From Acinetobacter pittii ATCC 19004 = CIP 70.29 (lineage in GTDB: Bacteria > Pseudomonadota > Gammaproteobacteria > Pseudomonadales > Moraxellaceae), in assembly GCF_000369045.1 (NCBI RefSeq), contig NZ_KB849786.1, forward strand, positions 479,906 through 543,905: 64,000 nt of DNA. The letters run 5' to 3'. A program made the position numbers and the translations under genes. Positions 17,440 to 26,964 of the stretch are shown one piece after another. Positions within the stretch are counted from its first letter, which is position 1; each line of letters opens with the position of its first letter. The notes below the pieces were generated by a model, which saw only the letters and a list, made by a program, of their open reading frames with translations, made no database searches and was not told the origin of the DNA.

Positions 17440-18759
17440 TTAGTGCGAATCTACTGGGTAGAGTTTAGCAGCACTATGTTCACTTGATGAAAAAATAGAG
17501 AAGAGGCTAGAAAACCACATTGCGATTTTTTGGAAAATGTTGGCTTCTTCAATATGTACGTTATCTTCGATTTGAAGACTACGGATCAGTTGATTATTTT
17601 GATAAATCGATACTGTTGCCAAACTTACGACTTTCATTAATGGCGCAGTTAATTGTTTTTCATTGAGCTCAATGTTTACATGTGTTTGAGTCGTTTCAAG
17701 TGGAGCAATCACCTTGAGCTGTTGGTTACTATCAAGTACTTGAACGCGTTGAGTTGCATTATCAAAAGTATTTAGGTCAATTGGTGCTGGGTCTGCATAT
17801 AAAGATGTCGTTACAATTGTTGGTTGCTTTGTTTCAACCTTAAACATTTTTAAAGTCGACTTTACAACAGGTAGTTCAGCAATTAATTTCTGCTCAGGAA
17901 TAATCACTTCATCACGTGTATAGGCGTAAGCAAGATTCATTAATTTATCTGCAATCTCAGCGCGTTTTACAGCACTCGGTGTACCTAAAACAATGACTAA
18001 TAAACGTCTTTGAGTTAAGTCAGATGAGAATGAAGGACGTGAAGCTGTGAGTGCCAAATTATAACCCGCTGCTTTGGTATATCCCGTTTTTAGGCCATCT
18101 ACATATGGGTCATATTTGAGCGCAAGGTTTGTCGCATGATGGAAGCGTTGGTTATAACTAAAGTTTGGCATTTTTGAATAATGCAAATATTCAGGGGTCT
18201 GCTTAATTACAGCCTGACTTAATAAGCTAAGGTCGTGTGCTGTAGTGAAATGGTCTGGCATCGTAATTCCGGCAGGATTACTAAAATGAGTATCTTTCAT
18301 ACCCAAAGCTTGAGCTTCCTGATTCATACGTTGCACGAAGCGCGGAACATCACCAGAGATTTTTTCAGCTAAAGTCACGGCTGCATCATTAGCAGACATT
18401 ACGATTAAACCTGCCAATAACTGATCAACTGAAATCTGTTCACCAGCTTTAAGATACATTTGTGATTCATCCCACTGCACAACACTAACCACTGGAGTTG
18501 CAGTAATGATTTCTTCTTTTTTCAGTTTTCCAGCTTTAATCTCTTTTAGGGCAATGTAGGCAACCATCATTTTGGTTAAAGATGCTGGTGCACGTTGCAC
18601 ATGGCTATTATGCTCAGCAATGATTTGACCCGATTGAGTATCTACAATAGTCCATGCAGCAGCTTCAACACTTTCAGGTGCAATATTGAGTAGTGCAGCA
18701 TTGGTTAGAGTAGTACAAAAAATACTAAAGAGGGTAAAAAGAGATAGAAAAAATTTCAC
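17440..18759 (-). CDS. D-alanyl-D-alanine carboxypeptidase (PBP5/6 family)
   Basis: Periplasmic serine peptidase that trims the terminal D-Ala from peptidoglycan stems. 439 residues from a GTG at 18759 with AAGGT seven bases upstream. That start opens a clean signal peptide (M-K-F-F-L-S-L-F, ending L-T-N-A), while the longer frame adds 22 implausible residues. Penicillin-binding motifs are S-L-T-K (60-63, nucleophile Ser60), S-A-N (122-124) and K-T-G (224-226). A PBP5-type beta-rich C-domain follows, and a C-terminal amphipathic/hydrophobic segment (I-A-M-W-F-S-S-L-F-S-I-F) probably anchors it to the inner membrane. It resembles DacD/PBP6b rather than DacC, but the subtype is uncertain. Confidence 0.9.
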   Translation of the reverse strand: MKFFLSLFTLFSIFCTTLTNAALLNIAPESVEAAAWTIVDTQSGQIIAEHNSHVQRAPASLTKMMVAYIALKEIKAGKLKKEEIITATPVVSVVQWDESQMYLKAGEQISVDQLLAGLIVMSANDAAVTLAEKISGDVPRFVQRMNQEAQALGMKDTHFSNPAGITMPDHFTTAHDLSLLSQAVIKQTPEYLHYSKMPNFSYNQRFHHATNLALKYDPYVDGLKTGYTKAAGYNLALTASRPSFSSDLTQRRLLVIVLGTPSAVKRAEIADKLMNLAYAYTRDEVIIPEQKLIAELPVVKSTLKMFKVETKQPTIVTTSLYADPAPIDLNTFDNATQRVQVLDSNQQLKVIAPLETTQTHVNIELNEKQLTAPLMKVVSLATVSIYQNNQLIRSLQIEDNVHIEEANIFQKIAMWFSSLFSIFSSSEHSAAKLYPVDSH

Positions 18760-18928
18760 GGATGACCTTAACTTCACTGGCAAATACGGGACACAGATGC
18801 ACAGCATGCTATGCCTTTTTTTCATGGAAGGCTAGTGGGAATTGTTGCCAAAAAATACATCTACGCAAGACGATACAAAAAAGTGATAATCTAATGTGAA
18901 GCCGTTCTTATTTTAAATTGAAGAATTT

Positions 18929-20632
18929 ATGTTGCATTATCAAATTGAGTTCGATGATTACAAACAGCACCTTGTTCACGTGACAATTCGTTTTTTAGCC
19001 AACCCAAATCAGGAACTTTGGCTACCAACGTGGATTCCAGGTAGTTATCTAATTCGAGAGTTCTCAAAACATATTGAATCCGTTAAAGCTTATGATGAAG
19101 CTGGACGTCTGCTGGACATTAAAAAAACGAGCAAGAATCGCTGGCGTTTATTTAATACAGATCATGAATTAATGACGATTGAATATGATGTGTATGCATA
19201 TGACTTGTCTGTCCGTGGTGCTTATGTAGACCAGACTCGTCTATATATTAATCCTGCGTGTGTATGTTTGGCTTTAGAAGGGCAGGAGCAGTCTGCTTGT
19301 GAAGTCGAAGTTTTCTTGCCGGATGAATTAAAGCATTTTCAGTTAGCAACAGGCTTAGCTTCAAAAAGCTTAGTCAAAGGTCGATTTACTTTAAAAGCAG
19401 ATCATTACGATCAACTGATTGATAGTCCATTTGAATTGGCTGATCAAACACGCTTTAGTTTTGAGACGAACGGCATTGAACATGAGTTCGTAATTTCTGG
19501 TTCGCACAATACCAATATTGATCGCCTAAAAGCCGATATTGAAAAGATTTGTGCAGCTGAAATAAATATGTTCGGGTCAGCACCATTTAAAAACTATACC
19601 TTTATGACCATGGCAACAGGGAATAGTTATGGCGGATTAGAGCATTGTAATAGCACAAGCTTGATTACACCGCGTGAGGATTTGCCAAAATCGAATGAAC
19701 CAACTGAACCTTCTAAAGATTATCAACGCTTTTTAGGCTTATGTAGTCATGAATATTTTCATTCATGGTTAGTCAAGTTTATCCGCCCAGAAAACTTTGC
19801 AAACTATAATTTGCATCAAGAAGGCTACACGTCTTTATTGTGGATATTTGAAGGCTTTACTTCATATTACGATGACCTGATTTTATTACGTAGTGGCGTA
19901 ATTTCTCAGAAGTCTTATCTTGATTTACTCAAAGCACAAATTGACCGTTATTTGCAAAACCCAGGTCGTTTTGTTCAAACAGTTGCAGAGTCAAGTTTTG
20001 ACGCGTGGATTAAATTTTATCGCCAAGATGAAAACTCGAATAATGCGGGCACCAGTTACTACAATAAAGGTTCGCTTGTAGCATTATGTCTAGATTTAGG
20101 TTTACGTCTACGGGGTTCTAGTCTTGATGCTTTAATGCGTCGGTTATATGAAAACACTCAAAATGGTATGCAAGTAAACGAAAGAACCATTTTTGATTTA
20201 TGTAAAGAACTGACGGGTGATAGCTGGATTGAACAAATTAATCATTTGATTAATACCACTGATGAATTGCCACTTGATCAACTGTTCCCTGAGTTTGGCT
20301 TAAGTTATAGAGTTAAAACTGACAAATCTTTGCCACTTGGTTTGAAACTTGTTGATAAGCCTGAAGGTGTACTCGTGCAAAGTACTCGCCGTGATAGCGC
20401 AGCAGCTAAAGCAGGTATTTCTGCCAATGATGTAATTATTGCAATTGATGGGCTAAAAGCGACCACTAAACTTGTTGAGAAGTATGCAAAGCAGGGCGGT
20501 ACTTATACTGTGTTTGCTTTCCGTCGCGATGAGTTACTATCTTTTGAAGTTGAATGTGCTACATCTGATTTAACTGAAGTTGAACTTATTATTGAAGATC
20601 AGGCTAAAACTGAAAAATGGTTAAAAGCTTAA
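18929..20632 (+). CDS. M61 family metallopeptidase with PDZ domain
   Basis: Predicted zinc aminopeptidase of the glycyl-aminopeptidase (M61) family, 567 residues with no signal peptide, so cytosolic. The zinc motif is H-E-Y-F-H (274-278) and the third ligand is probably E308 in W-I-F-E-G-F-T-S-Y-Y. The N-terminal beta-domain holds W-L-P-T-W-I-P-G-S-Y-L-I-R-E-F, a conserved M61 stretch. A PDZ domain covers about 470-540 (G-V-L-V-Q-S-T, A-A-K-A-G-I-S-A-N-D-V-I-I-A-I-D-G). It is divergent from the carboxypeptidase gene, with a strong terminator behind it. Substrate unknown. Confidence 0.88.
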   Translation: MLHYQIEFDDYKQHLVHVTIRFLANPNQELWLPTWIPGSYLIREFSKHIESVKAYDEAGRLLDIKKTSKNRWRLFNTDHELMTIEYDVYAYDLSVRGAYVDQTRLYINPACVCLALEGQEQSACEVEVFLPDELKHFQLATGLASKSLVKGRFTLKADHYDQLIDSPFELADQTRFSFETNGIEHEFVISGSHNTNIDRLKADIEKICAAEINMFGSAPFKNYTFMTMATGNSYGGLEHCNSTSLITPREDLPKSNEPTEPSKDYQRFLGLCSHEYFHSWLVKFIRPENFANYNLHQEGYTSLLWIFEGFTSYYDDLILLRSGVISQKSYLDLLKAQIDRYLQNPGRFVQTVAESSFDAWIKFYRQDENSNNAGTSYYNKGSLVALCLDLGLRLRGSSLDALMRRLYENTQNGMQVNERTIFDLCKELTGDSWIEQINHLINTTDELPLDQLFPEFGLSYRVKTDKSLPLGLKLVDKPEGVLVQSTRRDSAAAKAGISANDVIIAIDGLKATTKLVEKYAKQGGTYTVFAFRRDELLSFEVECATSDLTEVELIIEDQAKTEKWLKA

Positions 20633-20652
20633 ATAACAGATAAATAGTTTAT

Positions 20653-20686
20653 AAAAAACCGATGTTTTGTACGTCGGTTTTTTATT
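20653..20686 (+). terminator. Terminator of the M61 peptidase gene
   Basis: A 12-bp stem with one G-T pair (20653-20664 with 20672-20683), 7-nt loop, then T-runs. The A-rich left arm may allow some activity on the other strand. Confidence 0.82.
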
Positions 20687-20689
20687 TTT

Positions 20690-21033
20690 TAAGTGCTGCT
20701 AAACGATGAGATTCGTTTTATCTTTGAGTTTGTTTTGAATGAAAAGTATAATAATTGTCAGAACTCTGAAAGATATCTCATGTAATTTAATCGTATTCAG
20801 TCCCTAAAAAAGTAATGATGAATTATGTATTACTTAAAGTTGGGTATAGGAATATTATCAATAGATTTAAATTATGTATTATTTCGCTGCGAAATGTCGT
20901 TATCACTGGATATTTCGTTGACTGGAAGACAATGAGAGCCGATACTCTCAGGGTTTTATTTAAGCATATCGGTTCGTAGGCACTGGGCCACAAGCTCGGT
21001 CCTCAACACTCAATCAAACGGAAGGGGCTATAT
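20690..21033 (+). promoter_or_regulatory. icd2 promoter and structured leader with potential pseudoknot
   Basis: The 400-bp gap before icd2 has an AT-rich first half with the 12-mer AATTATGTATTA twice (20821-20832, 20871-20882) and a structured second half. There, TGAGAG (20933-20938) pairs with CTCTCA (20945-20950), closing the loop CCGATA. All six loop bases can pair with TATCGG at 20967-20972, an H-type pseudoknot. A further stem joins GGGCC (20985-20989) to GGTCC (20998-21002). The ribosome site GGAAGGGG (21020-21027) follows, 6 nt before the ATG. The layout suggests cis-acting RNA control of icd2. Confidence 0.5.
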
Positions 21034-23271
21034 ATGGCTGGTGAAAAGTCAACTATTATTTACACACTGACTGATGAGGCGCCATTATTGGCGACCTATT
21101 CGCTACTGCCGATCATTGAGACCTTTACCAAGCCAGCTGGCATCGAGATTATTAAAAGTGACATCTCTGTAGCTGCACGTGTGCTCGCAGAATTCGCTGA
21201 TTACCTAAGTGAAGAGCAAAAGGTATCCGACAACCTTGCAGAGCTAGGTCGTCTTACACAAGATCCAGATACAAACATTATCAAACTCCCGAACATTAGT
21301 GCGTCTGTTGCGCAATTAACTGCATGTATCAAAGAGCTTCAATCAAAAGGTTACGCAATTCCTGATTATCCGGAAAATCCAACGACTGAAGAAGAAAAAT
21401 CAATCAAAGCTCGTTATGGTAAGTGCCTTGGTTCAGCAGTAAACCCTGTCCTTCGTGAAGGTAACTCTGACCGCCGTGCTCCAGCAGCAGTTAAAAACTA
21501 TGCGAAAAAACACCCTCATTCAATGAGCGAGTGGAAACAGTGGTCACAAACTCACGTTTCACATATGGAAGAAGGTGACTTCTACCATGGTGAAAAATCA
21601 ATGACACTTGATCGCGCACGTAATGTGAAAATGGAACTTATCACGAATAGTGGTAAGAGCATTGTTCTTAAGCCAAAAGTTGCGCTTCAAGAAGGTGAAA
21701 TCATTGATTCAATGTTCATGAGCAAGAAAGCACTTTGTGATTTCTATGAAAAAGAACTTGATGATTGTAAAGAAGCGGGAATTTTATTCTCTTTACACGT
21801 AAAAGCGACAATGATGAAAGTTTCACACCCGATCGTTTTCGGTCACTGTGTGAAAATCTATTACAAAGAAGCTTTCGAAAAGCACGGTAAGTTATTTGAC
21901 GAATTAGGCATTAACGTTAATAACGGTATGGCTGGGTTGTACGAGAAAATCGAAACTCTTCCAACTTCATTACGTGAAGAAATCATTGAAGACTTACATG
22001 CTTGTCAAGAACACCGTCCTGCACTTGCAATGGTTGACTCGGCAAAAGGCATCACAAACTTCCACTCTCCAAACGACATCATCGTAGATGCTTCTATGCC
22101 AGCAATGATCCGTGCTGGTGGTAAAATGTGGGGTGCTGATGGTAAGCAATACGATGCTAAAGCAGTAATGCCAGAATCAACATTTGCCCGTATTTACCAA
22201 GAAATGATCAACTTCTGTAAGTGGCATGGTAACTTCGATCCGAAGACTATGGGTACAGTACCAAACGTTGGTTTGATGGCTCAAAAAGCTGAAGAATACG
22301 GTTCTCACGACAAGACTTTTGAGATTTCAGAAGCTGGTATTGCAAATATTACCGATCTTGACACTGGTGAAGTGTTATTGACTCAAAATGTTGAAGAAGG
22401 CGATATCTGGCGTATGTGTCAGGTTAAAGATGCTCCGATTCGTGACTGGGTTAAACTTGCAGTAACTCGTGCACGTAACTCAGGTATGCCTGCAATCTTC
22501 TGGCTTGACCCGTACCGTCCACACGAAAACGAATTGATCAAGAAAGTACAAAAGTACTTAAAAGATCATGATACGACTGGTCTTGATATCCAAATCATGT
22601 CTCAAGTACGTGCAATGCGTTACACACTTGAGCGCGTCGTACGTGGCCTAGACACGATTTCTGTGACTGGTAACATCTTACGTGACTACTTAACTGACTT
22701 GTTCCCAATTATGGAACTTGGTACTTCTGCAAAAATGTTGTCTATCGTTCCGCTAATGGCGGGTGGTGGTATGTACGAAACTGGTGCAGGTGGTTCAGCA
22801 CCAAAACACGTACAACAACTTGTTGAAGAAAACCACTTACGTTGGGATTCACTTGGTGAGTTCCTTGCGCTTGCAGTATCTTTAGAAGAAATGGGCATTA
22901 AAGAAAATAATGCTCGTGCTAAGTTACTTGCGAAGACACTTGATGAAGCGACTGGTAAATTGCTTGACAATGACAAGTCTCCATCACGTCGTACTGGTGA
23001 AATCGATAACCGTGGCAGCCACTTCTACTTGTCACTTTACTGGGCTGAAGCGCTTGCTGCTCAGAACGAAGATGCTGAGTTGAAAGCTAAATTTGCTCCT
23101 CTTGCTAAAGCTTTAGCTGAAAATGAAGAGAAGATTGTTGCTGAACTTGCTCAAGTACAAGGTAAACCAGCGGACATCGGCGGTTACTACGCTATCGACC
23201 CAACTAAAGTAAATGCTGTAATGCGTCCAAGTGCTACATTTAATGCAGCTCTTGCAACAGTTGAGGCTTAA
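21034..23271 (+). CDS. icd2: Isocitrate dehydrogenase, NADP-dependent, monomeric type (IDH-II)
   Basis: Oxidative decarboxylation of isocitrate to 2-oxoglutarate in the TCA cycle, cytosolic. 745 residues, the length of the large monomeric IDH family, which is unrelated in length and fold detail to the 45-kDa dimer. Family landmarks include Y-T-L-T-D-E-A-P at the start, [14 protein letters not shown] (isocitrate-binding serine loop), K-A-T-M-M-K-V-S, and [10 protein letters not shown] near 567. Acinetobacter is known to carry both IDH forms, and form II is the one reported to respond to nucleotides and glyoxylate or pyruvate. A long structured leader precedes it and two hairpins follow. Confidence 0.96.
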   Translation: MAGEKSTIIYTLTDEAPLLATYSLLPIIETFTKPAGIEIIKSDISVAARVLAEFADYLSEEQKVSDNLAELGRLTQDPDTNIIKLPNISASVAQLTACIKELQSKGYAIPDYPENPTTEEEKSIKARYGKCLGSAVNPVLREGNSDRRAPAAVKNYAKKHPHSMSEWKQWSQTHVSHMEEGDFYHGEKSMTLDRARNVKMELITNSGKSIVLKPKVALQEGEIIDSMFMSKKALCDFYEKELDDCKEAGILFSLHVKATMMKVSHPIVFGHCVKIYYKEAFEKHGKLFDELGINVNNGMAGLYEKIETLPTSLREEIIEDLHACQEHRPALAMVDSAKGITNFHSPNDIIVDASMPAMIRAGGKMWGADGKQYDAKAVMPESTFARIYQEMINFCKWHGNFDPKTMGTVPNVGLMAQKAEEYGSHDKTFEISEAGIANITDLDTGEVLLTQNVEEGDIWRMCQVKDAPIRDWVKLAVTRARNSGMPAIFWLDPYRPHENELIKKVQKYLKDHDTTGLDIQIMSQVRAMRYTLERVVRGLDTISVTGNILRDYLTDLFPIMELGTSAKMLSIVPLMAGGGMYETGAGGSAPKHVQQLVEENHLRWDSLGEFLALAVSLEEMGIKENNARAKLLAKTLDEATGKLLDNDKSPSRRTGEIDNRGSHFYLSLYWAEALAAQNEDAELKAKFAPLAKALAENEEKIVAELAQVQGKPADIGGYYAIDPTKVNAVMRPSATFNAALATVEA

Positions 23272-23292
23272 TTACTAACTCGTTAGTAATTA
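23269..23292 (+). other. Hairpin overlapping the icd2 stop codon
   Basis: Perfect 11-bp inverted repeat (23269-23279 with 23282-23292) whose left arm begins with the TAA stop. It has no T-run and sits 9 nt before the real terminator. It could protect the mRNA 3' end, or be a minor attenuator. Confidence 0.5.
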
Positions 23293-23300
23293 GCTTAAGA

Positions 23301-23326
23301 GCCGGTGCATATGCACCGGTTTTTTA
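23301..23326 (+). terminator. Terminator of icd2
   Basis: A perfect 18-bp palindrome (23302-23319), very GC-rich for this genome, is followed by T6. Strong intrinsic terminator. Confidence 0.9.
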
Positions 23327-23347
23327 TTGCCTAAAATAAAAGACATT

Positions 23348-23373
23348 AAAAAAGCCCACTGATGTGAGCTTTT
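23348..23373 (-). terminator. Terminator of rluE
   Basis: On the minus strand an 8-bp stem with one G-T pair (23352-23359 with 23364-23371) and a 4-nt loop is followed by six Ts, just past the rluE stop. Confidence 0.75.
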
Positions 23374-23386
23374 AAAAGATTAAATC

Positions 23387-24175
23387 TTATCGACCATTGC
23401 GGCCACGACCACGTGGTGCTTTGGTATTTGGACGAGTTGTACCATTGGTCTTACGACGTGGTTTCTCGCTTTCATCCATTTGCCAGATACGTTTTGTACC
23501 AGACTTTTTCGCAGAACCATCTTTGTTCTTGCGAACCATTGGTTTGCCACCCGTACCACCTGGCTTTTTCACGTATGAACGCGAGCGATAAGGCTGTTCA
23601 GCTGGTACATCTTTAAAGTCAGGGTAGAGTAATGGTTCAATTTCTTTTACATCACCCGGTCTTAAACCAAGTTGAACTAAGTCAATTGAGCCAATTTTAG
23701 TACGAATTAAACGTAAAGTTGGAAAACCTACCGCAGAAGTCATACGACGAACTTGGCGGTTACGGCCTTCACAAATTGAAATCTCAATCCAAGATGTCGG
23801 AATATTTGCACGGTAACGTACGGGTGGATTGCGTTCCCATAACCATTCAGGTTCACTGACTTTAATGGCTTTAGCAGGAAGCGTCATACCATCATTCAGT
23901 TCTACACCTTTACGAAGTTGCTCAAGCGCTTCTTCGGTTACATCGCCATCAACTTGAACTAAATACGTTTTGTATTTTTTATTTGCAGGGTTGGTAATGA
24001 ACTGATTCAGACCACCATGATCGGTTAAAAAAACTAAACCCTCAGAGTCCATATCAAGACGGCCTGCCAAGCGCAAAGTCGGGTCATCAACAAAGTCAGA
24101 GACGGTCATGTGTGCTTCGTCTTTACGAAACTGGGAGAGAACGTCATATGGCTTGTTGAGAATCACAATTTTCAT
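23387..24175 (-). CDS. rluE: 23S rRNA pseudouridine synthase, RluE-like (RsuA family)
   Basis: Isomerises a specific uridine in 23S rRNA (U2457 in E. coli). 262 residues. The catalytic Asp is in A-G-R-L-D-M-D-S-E-G-L (about 36-46) and the C-terminal family motif is C-E-G-R-N-R-Q-V-R-R-M. There is no N-terminal S4 domain, which fits RluE rather than RsuA, RluB or RluF. The last 60 or so residues are a low-complexity basic tail (K-K-P-G-G, K-K-S-G-T-K-R, R-G-R-G-R-N-G-R), probably RNA-binding and longer than in E. coli. It sits between the two isocitrate dehydrogenase genes on the opposite strand. Confidence 0.88.
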   Translation of the reverse strand: MKIVILNKPYDVLSQFRKDEAHMTVSDFVDDPTLRLAGRLDMDSEGLVFLTDHGGLNQFITNPANKKYKTYLVQVDGDVTEEALEQLRKGVELNDGMTLPAKAIKVSEPEWLWERNPPVRYRANIPTSWIEISICEGRNRQVRRMTSAVGFPTLRLIRTKIGSIDLVQLGLRPGDVKEIEPLLYPDFKDVPAEQPYRSRSYVKKPGGTGGKPMVRKNKDGSAKKSGTKRIWQMDESEKPRRKTNGTTRPNTKAPRGRGRNGR

Positions 24176-24371
24176 AAAAAATGGCTTCTTCTTTCAAATA
24201 ACTAGAGAAAACATTGAGCTATATTTAAGTGCGAAATTTGCTTATTTCCCACATAAATCTCAAAAAGAATTAAATTCGATTAAGCTATTATGCGTTAATA
24301 AAAGTTGAAAGTATTGTTTATCGATAATTATTTTTAGTTAATTAAGTATTATAAAAGGGAGAATCTACACA

Positions 24372-25628
24372 ATGGGTTATCAGAAGATCGTGGTTCCTGC
24401 CGACGGCGACAAAATCAAAGTAAATGCAGACCTATCACTGAACGTACCAAATCATCCAATTATTCCTTTCATTGAGGGTGATGGTATTGGTGTAGATATT
24501 ACGCCAACCATGAAAGCAGTCGTAGATGCTGCTATTTTAAAAGCTTACGGTGGCAAACGCTCGATCGAATGGATGGAAGTGTATTGCGGCGAAAAAGCCA
24601 ATAAAATTTATGGCAACTATATGCCCGAAGAAACTTTCGAAGCACTTCGCGAGTTCGTTGTATCAATCAAAGGTCCTTTAACCACACCAGTAGGTGGAGG
24701 CATCCGTTCACTCAACGTTGCTTTGCGCCAAGAATTAGATCTATATGTTTGCGTACGACCAGTACGTTGGTTTGAAGGCGTTCCTTCACCCGTTCAACAT
24801 CCTGAATTAACTGATATGGTGATTTTCCGTGAGAACTCGGAAGATATCTATGCAGGGATTGAATGGAAAGCTGATTCTGAAGAAGCAAAAAAAGTCATTA
24901 AGTTCCTTCAAGAAGAAATGGGTGTCACAAAAATTCGTTTCCCTGAAGGATGTGGCATTGGAATTAAACCAGTGTCAAAAGAAGGAACACAGCGTTTAGT
25001 CCGTAAAGCCATTCAGTTTGCAATCGAAAATGATAAGCCTTCTGTGACGCTGGTTCACAAGGGTAATATCATGAAATACACCGAAGGCGCATTTAAAGAG
25101 TGGGGCTATGAATTAGCTCAAGATCGTTTCGGTGGAGAACTGATTGATGGTGGCCCATGGGTTAAAATTAAAAATCCTAGAACTGGTAAAGACATCATTA
25201 TTAAAGATGTCATTGCAGACGCGTTTTTACAGCAGATTCTCATGCGTCCAGCCGATTACTCTGTGATTGCCACGCTAAATTTAAATGGTGATTATATTTC
25301 TGATGCTTTGGCAGCAGAAGTAGGCGGTATTGGTATTGCACCAGGTGCAAATATTGGCGGTGCAATTGCAGTTTATGAAGCAACGCATGGTACGGCACCT
25401 AAATATGCAGGTCAGGATAAAGTAAACCCGGGTTCTATTATTCTTTCTGCGGAAATGATGCTACGTGATATGGGCTGGACAGAAGCTGCAGACCTAATCA
25501 TTAAAGGAATTGCTGGAGCGATTGCAGCTAAAACCGTAACTTATGATTTTGAGCGTTTAATGCCGGGTGCAACCTTGTTGCGTTGTTCTGAATTTGGTGA
25601 TGCGATTATCAAACATATGGGAGAGTAG
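24372..25628 (+). CDS. icd: Isocitrate dehydrogenase, NADP-dependent, homodimeric type (IDH-I)
   Basis: Same reaction as icd2 but in the E. coli Icd family, 418 residues. [13 protein letters not shown] and [13 protein letters not shown] contain the substrate loop; the Ser in G-I-R-S-L-N matches E. coli Ser113, the site phosphorylated by the AceK kinase/phosphatase. H-G-T-A-P-K-Y-A-G and [10 protein letters not shown] are the cofactor and metal regions. AAGGGAG precedes the ATG at about ten bases. No aceK is in the window. Its closeness to an unrelated isozyme suggests division of labour between TCA flux and the glyoxylate branch. Confidence 0.95.
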   Translation: MGYQKIVVPADGDKIKVNADLSLNVPNHPIIPFIEGDGIGVDITPTMKAVVDAAILKAYGGKRSIEWMEVYCGEKANKIYGNYMPEETFEALREFVVSIKGPLTTPVGGGIRSLNVALRQELDLYVCVRPVRWFEGVPSPVQHPELTDMVIFRENSEDIYAGIEWKADSEEAKKVIKFLQEEMGVTKIRFPEGCGIGIKPVSKEGTQRLVRKAIQFAIENDKPSVTLVHKGNIMKYTEGAFKEWGYELAQDRFGGELIDGGPWVKIKNPRTGKDIIIKDVIADAFLQQILMRPADYSVIATLNLNGDYISDALAAEVGGIGIAPGANIGGAIAVYEATHGTAPKYAGQDKVNPGSIILSAEMMLRDMGWTEAADLIIKGIAGAIAAKTVTYDFERLMPGATLLRCSEFGDAIIKHMGE

Positions 25629-25637
25629 TCTTCTATT

Positions 25638-25665
25638 AAAAAGCCCTCGATTGAGGGCTTTTTTT
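25638..25665. terminator. Terminator between icd and the small-ORF/MFS operon
   Basis: An 11-bp stem (25638-25648 with 25653-25663), 4-nt loop, A5 before and T7 after. It serves icd and, with its A-run, probably the convergent minus-strand operon. Confidence 0.88.
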
Positions 25666-25789
25666 ATTGCATAAATTCGGGATGCTTCGGAGTTTTAATA
25701 AAACCAGTTTTCTTTTGATAACTCTGGTCTAGGGCTTGAATAACAAGAACGAAAGCAACTAGAAATAAAGGAAAGAGCAGAGTTTTCAC
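25664..25789 (-). CDS. Candidate 41-residue membrane peptide downstream of the MFS gene
   Basis: A GTG-initiated frame overlaps the MFS stop codon in the classic GTGA arrangement (GTG 25787-25789, TGA 25786-25788). The peptide begins M-K-T-L-L-F-P-L-F-L-V-A-F, has one hydrophobic segment (about 3-20), then a polar, basic tail ending P-E-F-M-Q, and stops at the terminator. Codons and length fit a small accessory membrane protein made by coupled translation with the transporter. No known family was recognised. The hydrophobic segment could also be a signal or anchor sequence. Confidence 0.5.
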   Translation of the reverse strand: MKTLLFPLFLVAFVLVIQALDQSYQKKTGFIKTPKHPEFMQ

Positions 25790-26964
25790 GATTTGGTTTC
25801 TCCGAGAGTTGAGGTGAAAGAAGGGCGTACAGGAAATAAAAGGCAAACCGCAAAAAGAAGAACGATTCCGCCCAAAAGAAAGAGGTGGGCATAAGACCAA
25901 TGCAAATGATGCAAAGTACTAATGACCACCCCACCTAAAAGCTGAGTGCTAGCAAACCCAATAGTGGCAAGGCTCCAAAGTTTTTGATAATGTTGCTCAT
26001 AAATCTGTAGCAGACTATAAGAACTAATAAATACGGTTGCGGGAGTGAGTAAGCCTGTTAGAAGCGAAGACAAAGCTAGTAAAGAAGTGGTCTGTGAAAG
26101 GAAAGGTAAAACAACGGCTAGGCAGTAAATGCCATATAACCATTTAATGGCTTGTATATATCCCATTATTCGGCTTAAGCAATAAGCGACAAGTGCACCA
26201 ATGCAGCTTCCCGCTCCATAGAGAACCCAGAATAAATTTCTTTGTTGTAATGGGAAATGCAGAGTTCCAGATAAATAGTCCATCCAAAACAAAGAATGTG
26301 GAATATAGGCAAAGGCACTACACATATAGGCAATAATAATAACCAGACCCAAACCTGATTTTTGTGAGACTTGTATATTGGTCGATTGCGGCTTAATAAT
26401 TTGGGCAGTATTACGATTTAATAATCGATAAAGAGTTAAGCTTCCTAATAGCGAAAGACCTGAAAAAATATCCCAAACATAATGAACAGGCATATTTTGA
26501 AGTAGGGGAATAATAATTGTAGCGGATAAAACACCTACACCAATTCCGCTAAATCCTAAAAAATTAACTTTTAATCTTTGTGTATTTGGTATGTATTTCA
26601 TCGCAAAGCTAGGCGCCAAAATCATAAGTAAGCCACCAGCAATACCTGAAATCGTACGCCAAAAAATGAACCACACCAGGGGCATATCCATGAATGAACA
26701 ACAGAGTAGGCTAAGGCTCCCCGCTATAGCCGACAATACAATCATGGGTGGGATGTACTTTTCTTTAATACTTAAGAGCGCTAATAAGGCACCAATGAGA
26801 TATCCCAATAAATTTGCACTGCCTAAGAAGCTGGCAAAATCGTGAGTCCAGTGGTATTGCTCGATCATGATGGGCATAAGCGCAGTATAGGAAAATCTAA
26901 AAACACCAATTCCCAAACAAGTTGCCAAAAAGACAATTAAGCTCATTCGATAAAACCTAGACAT
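25786..26964 (-). CDS. MFS transporter, YbfB/YjiJ-like
   Basis: Inner-membrane permease of 392 residues with about 12 membrane segments. The start R-M-S-L-I-V-F-L-A-T-C-L-G-I-G-V-F-R-F-S-Y-T with A-L-M-P and the L-G-Y-L-I-G-A-L segment resemble the YbfB/YjiJ subfamily, whose substrates are mostly unknown. It is divergent from a LysR gene with only 96 bp between the starts, so that regulator probably controls it. The stop overlaps a small GTG-initiated frame. Direction of transport and substrate cannot be told. Confidence 0.82.
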   Translation of the reverse strand: MSRFYRMSLIVFLATCLGIGVFRFSYTALMPIMIEQYHWTHDFASFLGSANLLGYLIGALLALLSIKEKYIPPMIVLSAIAGSLSLLCCSFMDMPLVWFIFWRTISGIAGGLLMILAPSFAMKYIPNTQRLKVNFLGFSGIGVGVLSATIIIPLLQNMPVHYVWDIFSGLSLLGSLTLYRLLNRNTAQIIKPQSTNIQVSQKSGLGLVIIIAYMCSAFAYIPHSLFWMDYLSGTLHFPLQQRNLFWVLYGAGSCIGALVAYCLSRIMGYIQAIKWLYGIYCLAVVLPFLSQTTSLLALSSLLTGLLTPATVFISSYSLLQIYEQHYQKLWSLATIGFASTQLLGGVVISTLHHLHWSYAHLFLLGGIVLLFAVCLLFPVRPSFTSTLGETKS

